The notes below the pieces were generated by a model, which saw only the letters and a list, made by a program, of their open reading frames with translations, was not told the DNA's origin and made no database searches. Of a DNA stretch of 64,000 nucleotides, positions 7,236-14,373 are shown in pieces. The stretch is from Qaidamihabitans albus (GTDB taxonomy: Bacteria > Actinomycetota > Actinomycetes > Mycobacteriales > Pseudonocardiaceae), in NCBI RefSeq assembly GCF_016464705.1, contig NZ_JAEHOB010000006.1, positions 62,001-126,000 of the forward strand, in the 5' to 3' direction. The position numbers were made by a program, and so were the translations under genes. The stretch's first letter is position 1. Each line of letters begins with the position of its first letter.

Positions 7236-7257
7236 CATAATGTAGCTTATCGGCGTT
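7230..7257 (-). other. dif: Chromosomal dif site (XerCD recombination site)
   Basis: Read on the minus strand: XerC-side arm AACGCCGATAA (7257-7247), central region GCTACA (7246-7241), XerD-side arm TTATGTTAAGT (7240-7230), a standard 11-6-11 layout. The XerD arm differs from the E. coli dif arm (TTATGTTAAAT) at one base. The whole site matches the actinobacterial dif consensus I recall (GATAA, then ACATTATGT-C-AAGT) at nearly all defined positions. It is AT-rich in a GC-rich setting, lies between two convergent genes, and overlaps the sigma factor stop codon. It implies that the replication terminus is here. Confidence 0.85.
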
Positions 7258-7278
7258 AGCCGGGAGGGACGACGGGGG

Positions 7279-7755
7279 TCACTTGGTGTAGATCATGGGA
7301 GCAACGCCGGGGTTTGCCGAAGGGACTTCTTCGAACCCGAACTTCTCGCAGAACTCCTTCGAGAGGAACCCGTTTCGATGCAGGTCCAGGACCGGGAGCT
7401 TTCCCCGGCCTCGGATGTATTTGACGGACTCCTTCAGCAAGTACCTTCCGATACCGTATTCATGGGTATCGGGCCTGACGAAGAGTTTTCCGATTGCCAG
7501 TAGCTCAGTGGCGGGCCTTTTGGTGTACTCGGCCAGATGATCTTCGGCGGGCCGGTATATCTGTACGTGCCCGACCACGTTCTTCGTCGGCGCCACCCTC
7601 ACCGGCGCCATATCGAATACCCAGGACCGTTCTGCATCGTGCTCTTCAAGCCATTCGTGGAGATCTTTCTCTGAAAGAAGGCTCGAGGGATAGCTCATGG
7701 CCTTCAGAACAGCACATAGGCGATCAAGATCTGCCGCTCTTCTCTCGCGGATCAT
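7279..7755 (-). CDS. GNAT-family N-acetyltransferase-like protein, low GC
   Basis: 158 aa from the ATG at 7753-7755. It starts MIRERRAADLDRLCAVLKAM, has a strand-rich centre (VVGHVQIYRP), then LLAIGKLFVRPDTHEYGIGRYLLKESVKYI, which fits GNAT motif A (V/L-x-P-x-x-x-x-x-G-I-G), and LHRNGFLSKEFCEKFGFEEV at the end. It would use acetyl-CoA; the acceptor is unknown. Its GC content is visibly lower (mid-50s percent by eye) than its neighbours (about 70 percent), with codons such as TAT, ATA and AAG that are rare elsewhere here. It begins 22 bp past the dif site and was probably acquired by transfer. Confidence 0.8.
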   Translation of the reverse strand: MIRERRAADLDRLCAVLKAMSYPSSLLSEKDLHEWLEEHDAERSWVFDMAPVRVAPTKNVVGHVQIYRPAEDHLAEYTKRPATELLAIGKLFVRPDTHEYGIGRYLLKESVKYIRGRGKLPVLDLHRNGFLSKEFCEKFGFEEVPSANPGVAPMIYTK

Positions 7756-7825
7756 GTTGTGAGACCTGTTCCTATCGTCACCGTGACGTTTCGGGGTGGA
7801 CGGACGGGATGCCGAATCAGCGGAA

Positions 7826-8206
7826 TCAGCGGAGCTGTTCGAGGTCCCGCGCGCTGCGGGCAACCTCGGTGGCCATCCGGCGCAGTTCGTCGGCGTCCGC
7901 ACCGTCCTCGGCGGCGGTGACCACATCCTCGGCGGCGCAGCGCAGCTGGAACAGCCGATCCTGCAGCGTGGCCAGTTCGGCATCCGACAGCACGACGGCG
8001 TCTTCGGGCAGGCCGCTGCGCTGGACGGCGATGCGCCGCTCGTACGCCCGCTGCCGGCACGACTGCCCGCAGTACCGCCGCCGGCGCCCCACGGACACAC
8101 CCTGTTCGAGGCGCCGCCCGCACCATCCGCAGTGCCGGGGCCCGGACCTGCGCTCCCCCAGAAATTCGTCACGTGACGCATTTGTCTGCTCCGCCACTTC
8201 GCTCAC
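7826..8206 (-). CDS. Hypothetical zinc-finger protein
   Basis: 126 aa from a GTG at 8204-8206 (a second GTG at 8195-8197 is equally possible). Residues about 24-50 form HCGWCGRRLEQ, then GRRRRYCGQSCRQRAYERR, a C-x2-C...C-x3-C treble-clef-like zinc site common in short actinobacterial proteins. The C-terminal 70 residues are predicted helical (LSDAELATLQDRLFQLRC..., then ADELRRMATEVARSARDLEQL), perhaps a coiled coil. The role is unknown; DNA or RNA binding is plausible from the basic zinc knuckle. It is the upstream neighbour of the GNAT gene but differs from it in base composition. Confidence 0.72.
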   Translation of the reverse strand: MSEVAEQTNASRDEFLGERRSGPRHCGWCGRRLEQGVSVGRRRRYCGQSCRQRAYERRIAVQRSGLPEDAVVLSDAELATLQDRLFQLRCAAEDVVTAAEDGADADELRRMATEVARSARDLEQLR

Positions 8207-8242
8207 GCGGCCGACTCTAACCGGCAACCGCGAGCACATGCC

Positions 8243-9061
8243 GTGGCCACGCCGGAAGGGCAGACTGGGCCTGTGCCGACGCCACCGCATCCCTACCTCA
8301 CCGGGCCGCTCCCCCGCGCCTTCGCCCATCGTGGCTGGCACCTGGCCGACCTGGAGGGCATGGAGAACTCGCTGCCCGCGTTCCAGCGCGCCGTCGCGGA
8401 GGGGTTCCGCTACGTCGAGACCGACGTGCACGCGACGTCGGACGGCGTGGTCGTCGTGCACCATGACGGCCTGCTCGACCGCACGACCGACGGTACCGGT
8501 CCGATCGCCAGGCAGCGCTGGGACACCGTCCGCAGGGCCAAGGTTCGTGGCAAGACGCCGGTCTGCCGCCTGGAGGACGTTCTGGAGGAGTTGCCCGAGG
8601 CGTTCTTCAACATCGATGTGAAGGCCGACAGCGCGGTGGAACCGTTCGTGCGGACCATCGAACGTCTCGGTGCCGTCGACCGGGTCGCGGCCGCCGCGTT
8701 CTCCGACGCCCGGCTGGCACGCCTGCGGAAACTCGCCGGGCCGAGGCTGATGACCTCGCTCGGCCCCCGCTCGGCCGCGATCCTGTGGGCGAACGGCTGG
8801 CTGCCGTTTCTCCGCCTCGGCTTCCTCAGCCGGGGCGCGATGGCCCAGGTGCCGGTACGGCAGGGGCCGATGACCATTGTGGACAAGGGCTTTCTGCGCT
8901 CCGCCCGGAACGCGGGCGTCGAGGTGCACACCTGGACCATCAACGACCCCGACCAGATGCGCAGCCTGCTCGACCTGGGCGTGGACGGCATCGTTACCGA
9001 CCGTCCCGACTTGCTGCGGGACCTGCTCATCGAACGCGGCTGCTGGCCCTCCGCGCGCTGA
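8243..9061 (+). CDS. Glycerophosphodiester phosphodiesterase
   Basis: 272 aa, one GDPD TIM-barrel. Catalytic and metal residues are visible: HRG (29-31), ENS (41-43), ETDVH (59-63) and HHD (73-75), then NIDVK in the middle and TWTIND near the end. It hydrolyses glycerophosphodiesters to glycerol 3-phosphate and the alcohol. No signal peptide is evident, so it is probably cytoplasmic. The start is the GTG at 8243; another GTG at 8273 would remove ten residues and still keep the domain. It is followed by an MFS gene in the same direction (58 bp), possibly co-transcribed. Confidence 0.92.
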   Translation: MATPEGQTGPVPTPPHPYLTGPLPRAFAHRGWHLADLEGMENSLPAFQRAVAEGFRYVETDVHATSDGVVVVHHDGLLDRTTDGTGPIARQRWDTVRRAKVRGKTPVCRLEDVLEELPEAFFNIDVKADSAVEPFVRTIERLGAVDRVAAAAFSDARLARLRKLAGPRLMTSLGPRSAAILWANGWLPFLRLGFLSRGAMAQVPVRQGPMTIVDKGFLRSARNAGVEVHTWTINDPDQMRSLLDLGVDGIVTDRPDLLRDLLIERGCWPSAR

Positions 9062-9119
9062 CATACGGGCGGGAAGTAATCTCCGCTGAGCGCGACGATC
9101 ACTTGACAGGGAGCCCGGC

Positions 9120-10544
9120 ATGAGCACTGTCCCCGAAGGCCCGGCTCCGGCCGCCGACGTCCGGGACCGGCGGCGGGAACAGCGCGGCTGGTACTTCTAC
9201 GACTGGGCCAACTCGACCTTCTTCACGTCGGTCATCACGGTCTTCGGCGCGCTCTACATGGGCTCCGTCGCCGCGGACGACGCCCGAACCGACATCGCGC
9301 GCAACGGGCCGACCCCCTGCGTCGACGCCCAGGGTGCCGAGAGCACGCTGCAGAACTGCGACATCTCCCTGTTCGGACTGGCCTTCCCCGCCGGCTCGCT
9401 GTGGGGCTACCTGCTCTCCGCCGCCACCGTGATCCAGGTGCTGGTGCTGCCCATCACGGGCGCCATCGCCGACCGCAGCCAGTACAAGAAGCGGATCCTC
9501 GGCTTCTTCGCGTTCCTCGGGGCCACGGCGTCGGCACTGCTGTTCTTCGTCGCCGACGGGAACTGGCAGCTCGGCATCCCGCTCTACGTGCTCGGCAACA
9601 TCGGCTACGGCGCATCGATCGTCGTGTACTACTCGTTCCTGCCCGACATCGCGACCCCCGACGAGCGCGACGCGGTGTCGGCGCGCGGCTGGGCGTTCGG
9701 CTACCTCGGTGGCGGGCTCGCTCTGGCCGTGCAACTGGCGTTCTACCTCAGCCATGACGCGTTCGGCATCAGCGAGGCCACCGCCGTGCGGATCTGTTTC
9801 CTCAGTTCCGGCCTGTGGTGGGCGCTCTTCACGATCGTCCCGTTGCGCCGGCTGCGGGAGCGCCAGCAGCCGCACGGCCGTGAACAGGGCGTCTCGGTGG
9901 TCCGGGCCGGGTTCACGGAGCTGCGCGAGACCGTCCGCGCGGCCCGTGCCTTCCCGCTCACCCTGGCGTTCCTCGGCTCCTACCTGGTCTACACCGATGG
10001 CATCTCCACCGTGGTTACCGTCTCAGCCCAGTACGGCAAGGACGAGCTCAAGTTCGCCAACGAGGTGCTGATCGCCACGATCCTGGTGATCCAGTTCGTG
10101 GCCTACGTCGGCGGGGTCCTGCACGGCATAGCGGCGAAGCGGTTCGGGGCCAAGAGGACCATCCTCGGCAGCCTGCTGGTGTGGGTGCTGGTGATCAGCG
10201 CCGCCTACTTCATCCAGGCGGGCCAGCAGTTCCAGTTCTATGCCGTGGCCGCGGGCATCGGCCTCGTGCTCGGTGGCACGAACGCGCTCTCCCGCTCGCT
10301 GTACAGCCAGATGATCCCCGCGGGCAAGGAGGCCCAGTACTATTCGCTGTACGAGATCGGTGAGCGCGGCACCTCCTGGCTCGGCCCGCTGCTCTTCGCC
10401 GCCGTCGGCCACGCGACCGGCTCGTTCCGGTTCGCGATCGTCGCGCTGGCGATCTTCTTCATCGCCGGCTTCGTCCTCGTCGCCCTGGTGCCGGTGCGGC
10501 GGGCCATCGCCGAGGCCGGGAACCGCCAGCCCGCGGTGCTGTAG
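9120..10544 (+). CDS. MFS transporter, UMF1/Atg22-like family
   Basis: 474 aa with about 12 membrane segments. The N-terminus RGWYFYDWANSTFFTSVITVFGALYMG is diagnostic of the UMF1 (vacuole effluxer Atg22-like) subgroup, as is the loop ITGAIADRSQYKKRILGFFA. It sits in the cytoplasmic membrane; the substrate of bacterial members is unknown (amino acid efflux is suggested by analogy to yeast Atg22). The 12-residue variable loop after segment 1 contains two cysteines (CVDAQGAESTLQNC) that could form a disulfide. It lies 27 bp upstream of tdk in the same direction. Confidence 0.9.
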   Translation: MSTVPEGPAPAADVRDRRREQRGWYFYDWANSTFFTSVITVFGALYMGSVAADDARTDIARNGPTPCVDAQGAESTLQNCDISLFGLAFPAGSLWGYLLSAATVIQVLVLPITGAIADRSQYKKRILGFFAFLGATASALLFFVADGNWQLGIPLYVLGNIGYGASIVVYYSFLPDIATPDERDAVSARGWAFGYLGGGLALAVQLAFYLSHDAFGISEATAVRICFLSSGLWWALFTIVPLRRLRERQQPHGREQGVSVVRAGFTELRETVRAARAFPLTLAFLGSYLVYTDGISTVVTVSAQYGKDELKFANEVLIATILVIQFVAYVGGVLHGIAAKRFGAKRTILGSLLVWVLVISAAYFIQAGQQFQFYAVAAGIGLVLGGTNALSRSLYSQMIPAGKEAQYYSLYEIGERGTSWLGPLLFAAVGHATGSFRFAIVALAIFFIAGFVLVALVPVRRAIAEAGNRQPAVL

Positions 10545-10571
10545 CCGAGACGCCGGATAGGGTGCTCCGAT

Positions 10572-11345
10572 GTGACTGTGCTGGATGACGAGGACCCGGA
10601 TCCCACCGATGCGTTGTCCTCGGTTCCCGTGGCGGGCGCGCGCCGGAGCGTCCCGGTGGTCGGCAGGCTGAAGTTCTGCTATGGCCCGATGGACTGCGGA
10701 AAGTCGACGCTCGCTCTGCAGATCGACCACAACCATGCCCGGCAGGGACGGCGGGGCTTGCTGCTCGTGCGCCACGACCGCTCGGGTTCGGCCCGGATCA
10801 GCAGCCGGATCGGGATAACGCGGGATGCGATCGAGGTCGACGGCGATACGGACCTGCGGCTGCTCGTACGGCAGCTGTGGGCGCGCGGGCGGCACGTGGA
10901 CTACCTGATCGTCGACGAGGCCCAGTTCCTCTCCCCCGGCCAGGTGGAGCAGCTCGCCGAGCTCGCGGACGACGCACAGCTGGACGTGTACTGCTTCGGC
11001 ATCGCCACGGACTTCCGCAGTGAGCTCTTCCCCGGTGCGCGGCGCCTGTTCGAGCTCGCCGACGAGCTCCAGCCGGTGCAGGTCGAGGTGCTCTGCTGGT
11101 GCGGGTCGCCGGGACGGTTCAACGCACGGGTGCGTGACGGCGAGGTGCTGCGCACCGGGGACACGGTCTTCGTCGCGGACACCGGTCACCAGCCGGGCGA
11201 ACCAGCCTCTGGGGTGAATTTCGCACCGACACACGAGTCGACCGACGCCACTACGGTGCGTTACCAGGTACTTTGTCGGCGCCACTTCCGCCTCGGCGAT
11301 GTGGGACCCTCGGTGGTCCGGCAAGGCCAGTTGAGACTGACCTGA
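10572..11345 (+). CDS. tdk: Thymidine kinase, type II
   Basis: 257 aa. It phosphorylates thymidine to dTMP in the salvage pathway. The Walker A motif is GPMDCGKST (38-46), the Walker B-type DEAQF is at 115-119, and the zinc-binding cysteines of the lasso domain are at CWCG and CRRHF. TDFRSELFPGARRLFELAD is the typical substrate-loop region. Compared with E. coli Tdk the N-terminus has about 30 extra residues; a downstream GTG (VPVVGRLKF) would give the normal length, so the start is uncertain. A C-terminal tail follows the last zinc ligands. It is downstream of the MFS gene and upstream of rbpA, which has its own promoter. Confidence 0.9.
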   Translation: MTVLDDEDPDPTDALSSVPVAGARRSVPVVGRLKFCYGPMDCGKSTLALQIDHNHARQGRRGLLLVRHDRSGSARISSRIGITRDAIEVDGDTDLRLLVRQLWARGRHVDYLIVDEAQFLSPGQVEQLAELADDAQLDVYCFGIATDFRSELFPGARRLFELADELQPVQVEVLCWCGSPGRFNARVRDGEVLRTGDTVFVADTGHQPGEPASGVNFAPTHESTDATTVRYQVLCRRHFRLGDVGPSVVRQGQLRLT

Positions 11346-11488
11346 GTGGCGACGCACCATAGCCCAAGTGGGGGATTTCCCCAAGATAAGGGGCCTTTAC
11401 GCGTCACATGGGGACACCAGACGTCTCCCATTAGAGGAAGCTGTTCCGACGGGTGATACAGCTCATCGTGAGCAAGGGCCGATGGCCG

Positions 11489-11515
11489 GGGAATTCTCCC
11501 GGGGCTACTGTCGTT
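11489..11515 (+). promoter_or_regulatory. SigR/SigH-type promoter of rbpA
   Basis: GGGAAT (11489-11494), an 18-bp spacer (11495-11512) and GTT (11513-11515, followed by G) match the thiol-oxidative-stress sigma consensus of Streptomyces SigR and mycobacterial SigH. In Streptomyces coelicolor rbpA is a known SigR target, so the match makes functional sense. It lies 57 bp upstream of the rbpA start. A housekeeping promoter may also exist in the 226-bp spacer (11346-11571). Confidence 0.78.
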
Positions 11516-11571
11516 GCATAGGGTGAGCATCGCCCTGGCTCCTGAGCGGGAGCCGACTGAAAGGACCCATC

Positions 11572-11916
11572 ATGGCCGACCGTGTCCTTCGTGGAAGCCG
11601 GTTGGGAGCGGTCAGTTACGAAACCGACCGCAATCACGACCTCGCACCTCGTCGCACCGTACGCTACTCGTGCCCGAAGAACCACGAGTTCGAGGTGCCG
11701 TTCTCGGATGACGCCGAGATTCCGTCCGTGTGGGAGTGCCGTCTGCACGGATCCGAGTCCGAGATCGTCGAGGGCGGTCAACCCGCGGCGAAGGAGGCGA
11801 AGCCTCCTCGCACGCACTGGGACATGCTGCTCGAGCGCCGGTCCATCCCCGAGCTCGAGGAGTTGCTGAACGAGCGGCTCGCCGAGCTGAAGGGCAGGCG
11901 AACGCGCAGCGCGTAA
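11572..11916 (+). CDS. rbpA: RNA polymerase-binding protein RbpA
   Basis: 114 aa. RbpA binds RNA polymerase and group I/II sigma factors, stabilises the open complex and is found only in actinobacteria. The N-terminal tail MADRVLRGSRLGAVSYETDR, the core domain (VRYSCPKNHEFEVPFSDDAEIPSVWECRLHG, with cysteines at both ends), the basic linker (AKPPRTHWDML) and the sigma-interaction domain (LLERRSIPELEELLNERL) are all in order. It has a SigR/SigH-type promoter and a strong terminator, so it is a single-gene unit. The position next to ppm1/lnt is the same as in mycobacteria (Rv2050-Rv2051c). Confidence 0.97.
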   Translation: MADRVLRGSRLGAVSYETDRNHDLAPRRTVRYSCPKNHEFEVPFSDDAEIPSVWECRLHGSESEIVEGGQPAAKEAKPPRTHWDMLLERRSIPELEELLNERLAELKGRRTRSA

Positions 11917-11930
11917 CACCCGCTCCCGCC

Positions 11931-11978
11931 AGTGCGGAGCCCCCGTGTCCTCCCGCCACGGGGGCTCCGCACTGTTTT
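11931..11978. terminator. Intrinsic terminator between rbpA and ppm1
   Basis: A perfect 17-bp stem (11931-11947 with 11957-11973), 9-nt loop, followed by GTTTT on the plus strand. It lies 14 bp after the rbpA stop and 17 bp before the convergent ppm1 stop, so it ends rbpA transcription and may also block readthrough from the opposite strand. Confidence 0.9.
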
Positions 11979-11994
11979 CTGTCCGCTCTCCGGC

Positions 11995-12774
11995 CTATTT
12001 CGCCGGCAGGAAACGCCGGAGCAGGCCGTGCAGCTGCTCCGCCCGGCGCCGCAGGCCCCACGCCGCGACGCGTAGCGCGGCCTCGCGCACGATCGAGCCG
12101 CTCATCTTCGACTCCCCGATCTCGCGGTCGGTGAAGGTGATCGGCACCTCCACCACGGTGAAGCCCTCGCGCACCGTGCGCCAGGTGAGGTCGATCTGGA
12201 AGCAGTACCCGTGCGAGGCGATCTCGTCGAGTGCCAGCTTCTCCAGTACCTCGTGCCGGTAGGCGCGGAAGCCTGCCGTGATGTCGTTGACCCGAACGCC
12301 GATCGCGAGCCGGGAGTAGATGTTGGCGGCCCTGGACAGCAGCTCGCGGCGCTTCGGCCAGTTCACCACGCTGCCGCCGGGTACGTAGCGGGAACCGATC
12401 ACCAGGTCGGAGTCCACCAGCGCGGCCAGCACGCGGGGCAGGTCCTCCGGTGCGTGCGAGCCGTCGGCGTCCATCTCGACGAGGGTCCGGTAGCCGCGGT
12501 CGAGGCCCCAGCGGAAGCCTGCGACGTAGGCGGCGCCGAGACCGGCCTTCTCGCTGCGGTGCAGTACGCGGATCCGGTCGTCGGACTCCGCCAGCTCATC
12601 GGCCAGCGCGCCGGTGCCGTCCGGGCTGTCGTCGTCCACGACCAGCACGTGCACCTGCGGCAGCGCCGCGTGCAGCCGCCGTACAAGTGGCGTGAGGTTC
12701 TCCCGCTCGTTGTAGGTCGGGATGATCACCAGCACCGGGTCGGTCTCGTCCCTGTGCTGCGTGCCCTCCGCCAT
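11995..12774 (-). CDS. ppm1: Polyprenol monophosphomannose synthase
   Basis: 259 aa, a GT2-family glycosyltransferase that moves mannose from GDP-mannose to polyprenol phosphate, giving the donor used for lipoglycan and protein mannosylation. Motifs are [12 protein letters not shown], the nucleotide-binding [24 protein letters not shown], and FRAYRHEVL plus [13 protein letters not shown], typical of Dpm1-like synthases. It has no membrane anchor of its own. In M. tuberculosis this domain is fused to Lnt as Ppm1; here it is a separate gene starting 12 bp after lnt ends, so the two proteins are still made together. Confidence 0.93.
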   Translation of the reverse strand: MAEGTQHRDETDPVLVIIPTYNERENLTPLVRRLHAALPQVHVLVVDDDSPDGTGALADELAESDDRIRVLHRSEKAGLGAAYVAGFRWGLDRGYRTLVEMDADGSHAPEDLPRVLAALVDSDLVIGSRYVPGGSVVNWPKRRELLSRAANIYSRLAIGVRVNDITAGFRAYRHEVLEKLALDEIASHGYCFQIDLTWRTVREGFTVVEVPITFTDREIGESKMSGSIVREAALRVAAWGLRRRAEQLHGLLRRFLPAK

Positions 12775-12786
12775 ACTGCTCCCCTT

Positions 12787-14364
12787 CTATTCCGTGTCAC
12801 CGGCGCGCCGCGTGCGCGACCGGAGCGCGATTCCGGTGGCCACCGCGGCAAGAGCGGCCCCGACCAGCACGTACTCGGTCCAGGCACCGAGCCGATCCGA
12901 TAGCGTAGTCTGCTGTCGCAGTGGCACGTCGGCCACCAGCGACGCGGCCGTGAACAGCTCCGTGTCCTCGACGAGGCTGCCGTCCGGCCGCACGATCGCG
13001 CTGACGCCGCTCGTCGCCGCCACGACCACGGCACGCCCGTGCTCGACCGCCCGTAGCCGCGACATCGCGAGCTGCTGGTAGCTCATCTCCCCCGGCCCGT
13101 ACCAGGCGTTGTTGGTGGGCACCACGAGTAGCTCGGCACCACCGTTCGTGGCACCGCGCGAGACGTAGTCGTAGGCGGCCTCGTAGCAGATGGCCACGCC
13201 GACGCGCGTGCCCGCGATGTCGAACACACCCGGCTCGGTGCCCCAGCGCATGTCGCCGGTGTTGTCGACGAACGGTGTGAACAAGCGCGCGATCGAGCGC
13301 ATCGGCACGTACTCGGCGAAGGGCACCAGCTCCTGCTTGGCATAGCGCTTCCCCTGGCCCGCACCGGGCTGCCAGGCGGCGACGGCGTTCTCCGCGTCGC
13401 CGTCCGGGTACTCGTAGCGGACACCGAGCAGTGCGGGCACGCCGAACCGGTCGACCATGGCGTCGAGGGCCGCGTCATCGCCGGTGGCCGAGGTGGCCGT
13501 CTCCGGCCACACGACGAGGTCGGGCCTGGGTGCCTCGCCCGCCTCGACCCGTTCGGCGAGCCGCTCGCTTTCGGCCAGGTGGTTGGCGCGGATCGTGTCG
13601 CGGGCTCCGAGCAGGCCGAGGCCGAGGTCGGGAGCATTGCCCTGCACCACCGCCACCGTCCGGGTGCCGGTCTGCGGCCCGGTGCCGACCGTCGGCCACG
13701 TCACGAGCCCCGCCGTAACGGGCAGCACCGCGGCGAGCGCGGGAACGATCCAGTACCGGGCGGGCTGCCGGACCCGCATGATCAGCCAGGCAAGCCCGAA
13801 CCCCGTGACCACGACGGCGAAGCCGACGAGAGGGGCACCGCCGAGCGAGGCGAGCGAGAGAAGAGGGCCCTCCGGCTGGCTGAACGCCGCGCGTCCCCAC
13901 GGGAAGCCGTTCGCGGGCCAGTGGGAACGGGCGAACTCCTGCAGTCCGAACAGCAGCGCCATCCACACCGGTGCCACCGGCAGTCGGCTGACCAGCGGCA
14001 TGAGGGCGCAGGCGGCCGCGATGTAGGCGGCAAGCACGGTGGAGAGGCCGAGCCAGGGGCTCGCGCCGAAGTCGGCGCCGAGGAAGTCCTGGATCCACAT
14101 CAGATGCAGGAGGTTGAAGGTGAGCCCGAAGGCGAAGCCGTATCCGGCGCTGCCCCATATCCTCCTGCCGTGCAGGGCGACGCCGAGCCCGGCGAACGCC
14201 AACGGCGCGAGCCACCAGAGCTCGCGGGGCGAAAAGCTGAGGTAGAACACGGCACCGGAGGCGACGGCGAGGGTCAGCCTGCCCAGCACGGGAAGGGACC
14301 GGCGCCAGCGAGACTCGGTCGCGGAACGCTCGGTGGTACGCGCCTCTGAGGCCGTGGCGATCAC
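12787..14364 (-). CDS. lnt: Apolipoprotein N-acyltransferase
   Basis: 525 aa. It N-acylates the diacylglyceryl-cysteine of lipoproteins at the membrane. About eight hydrophobic segments (residues 30-210) precede a periplasmic carbon-nitrogen hydrolase domain. The catalytic Glu, Lys and Cys are visible in VVWPETATS, YAKQELVPFAEYVPM and VAICYEAAYD, and a final transmembrane segment lies near the C-terminus (WTEYVLVGAALAAVATGIAL). It is the first gene of the lnt-ppm1 pair. The clients include the two lipoprotein candidates in this window (about 25.5 and 48.2 kb). Confidence 0.94.
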   Translation of the reverse strand: MIATASEARTTERSATESRWRRSLPVLGRLTLAVASGAVFYLSFSPRELWWLAPLAFAGLGVALHGRRIWGSAGYGFAFGLTFNLLHLMWIQDFLGADFGASPWLGLSTVLAAYIAAACALMPLVSRLPVAPVWMALLFGLQEFARSHWPANGFPWGRAAFSQPEGPLLSLASLGGAPLVGFAVVVTGFGLAWLIMRVRQPARYWIVPALAAVLPVTAGLVTWPTVGTGPQTGTRTVAVVQGNAPDLGLGLLGARDTIRANHLAESERLAERVEAGEAPRPDLVVWPETATSATGDDAALDAMVDRFGVPALLGVRYEYPDGDAENAVAAWQPGAGQGKRYAKQELVPFAEYVPMRSIARLFTPFVDNTGDMRWGTEPGVFDIAGTRVGVAICYEAAYDYVSRGATNGGAELLVVPTNNAWYGPGEMSYQQLAMSRLRAVEHGRAVVVAATSGVSAIVRPDGSLVEDTELFTAASLVADVPLRQQTTLSDRLGAWTEYVLVGAALAAVATGIALRSRTRRAGDTE

Positions 14365-14373
14365 CCGTCCAGC

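Noticed and set aside
11375-11400. GGGG/CCCC hairpin after tdk
   Set aside because: The stem is only five base pairs with no T-tract; too weak to call a terminator.
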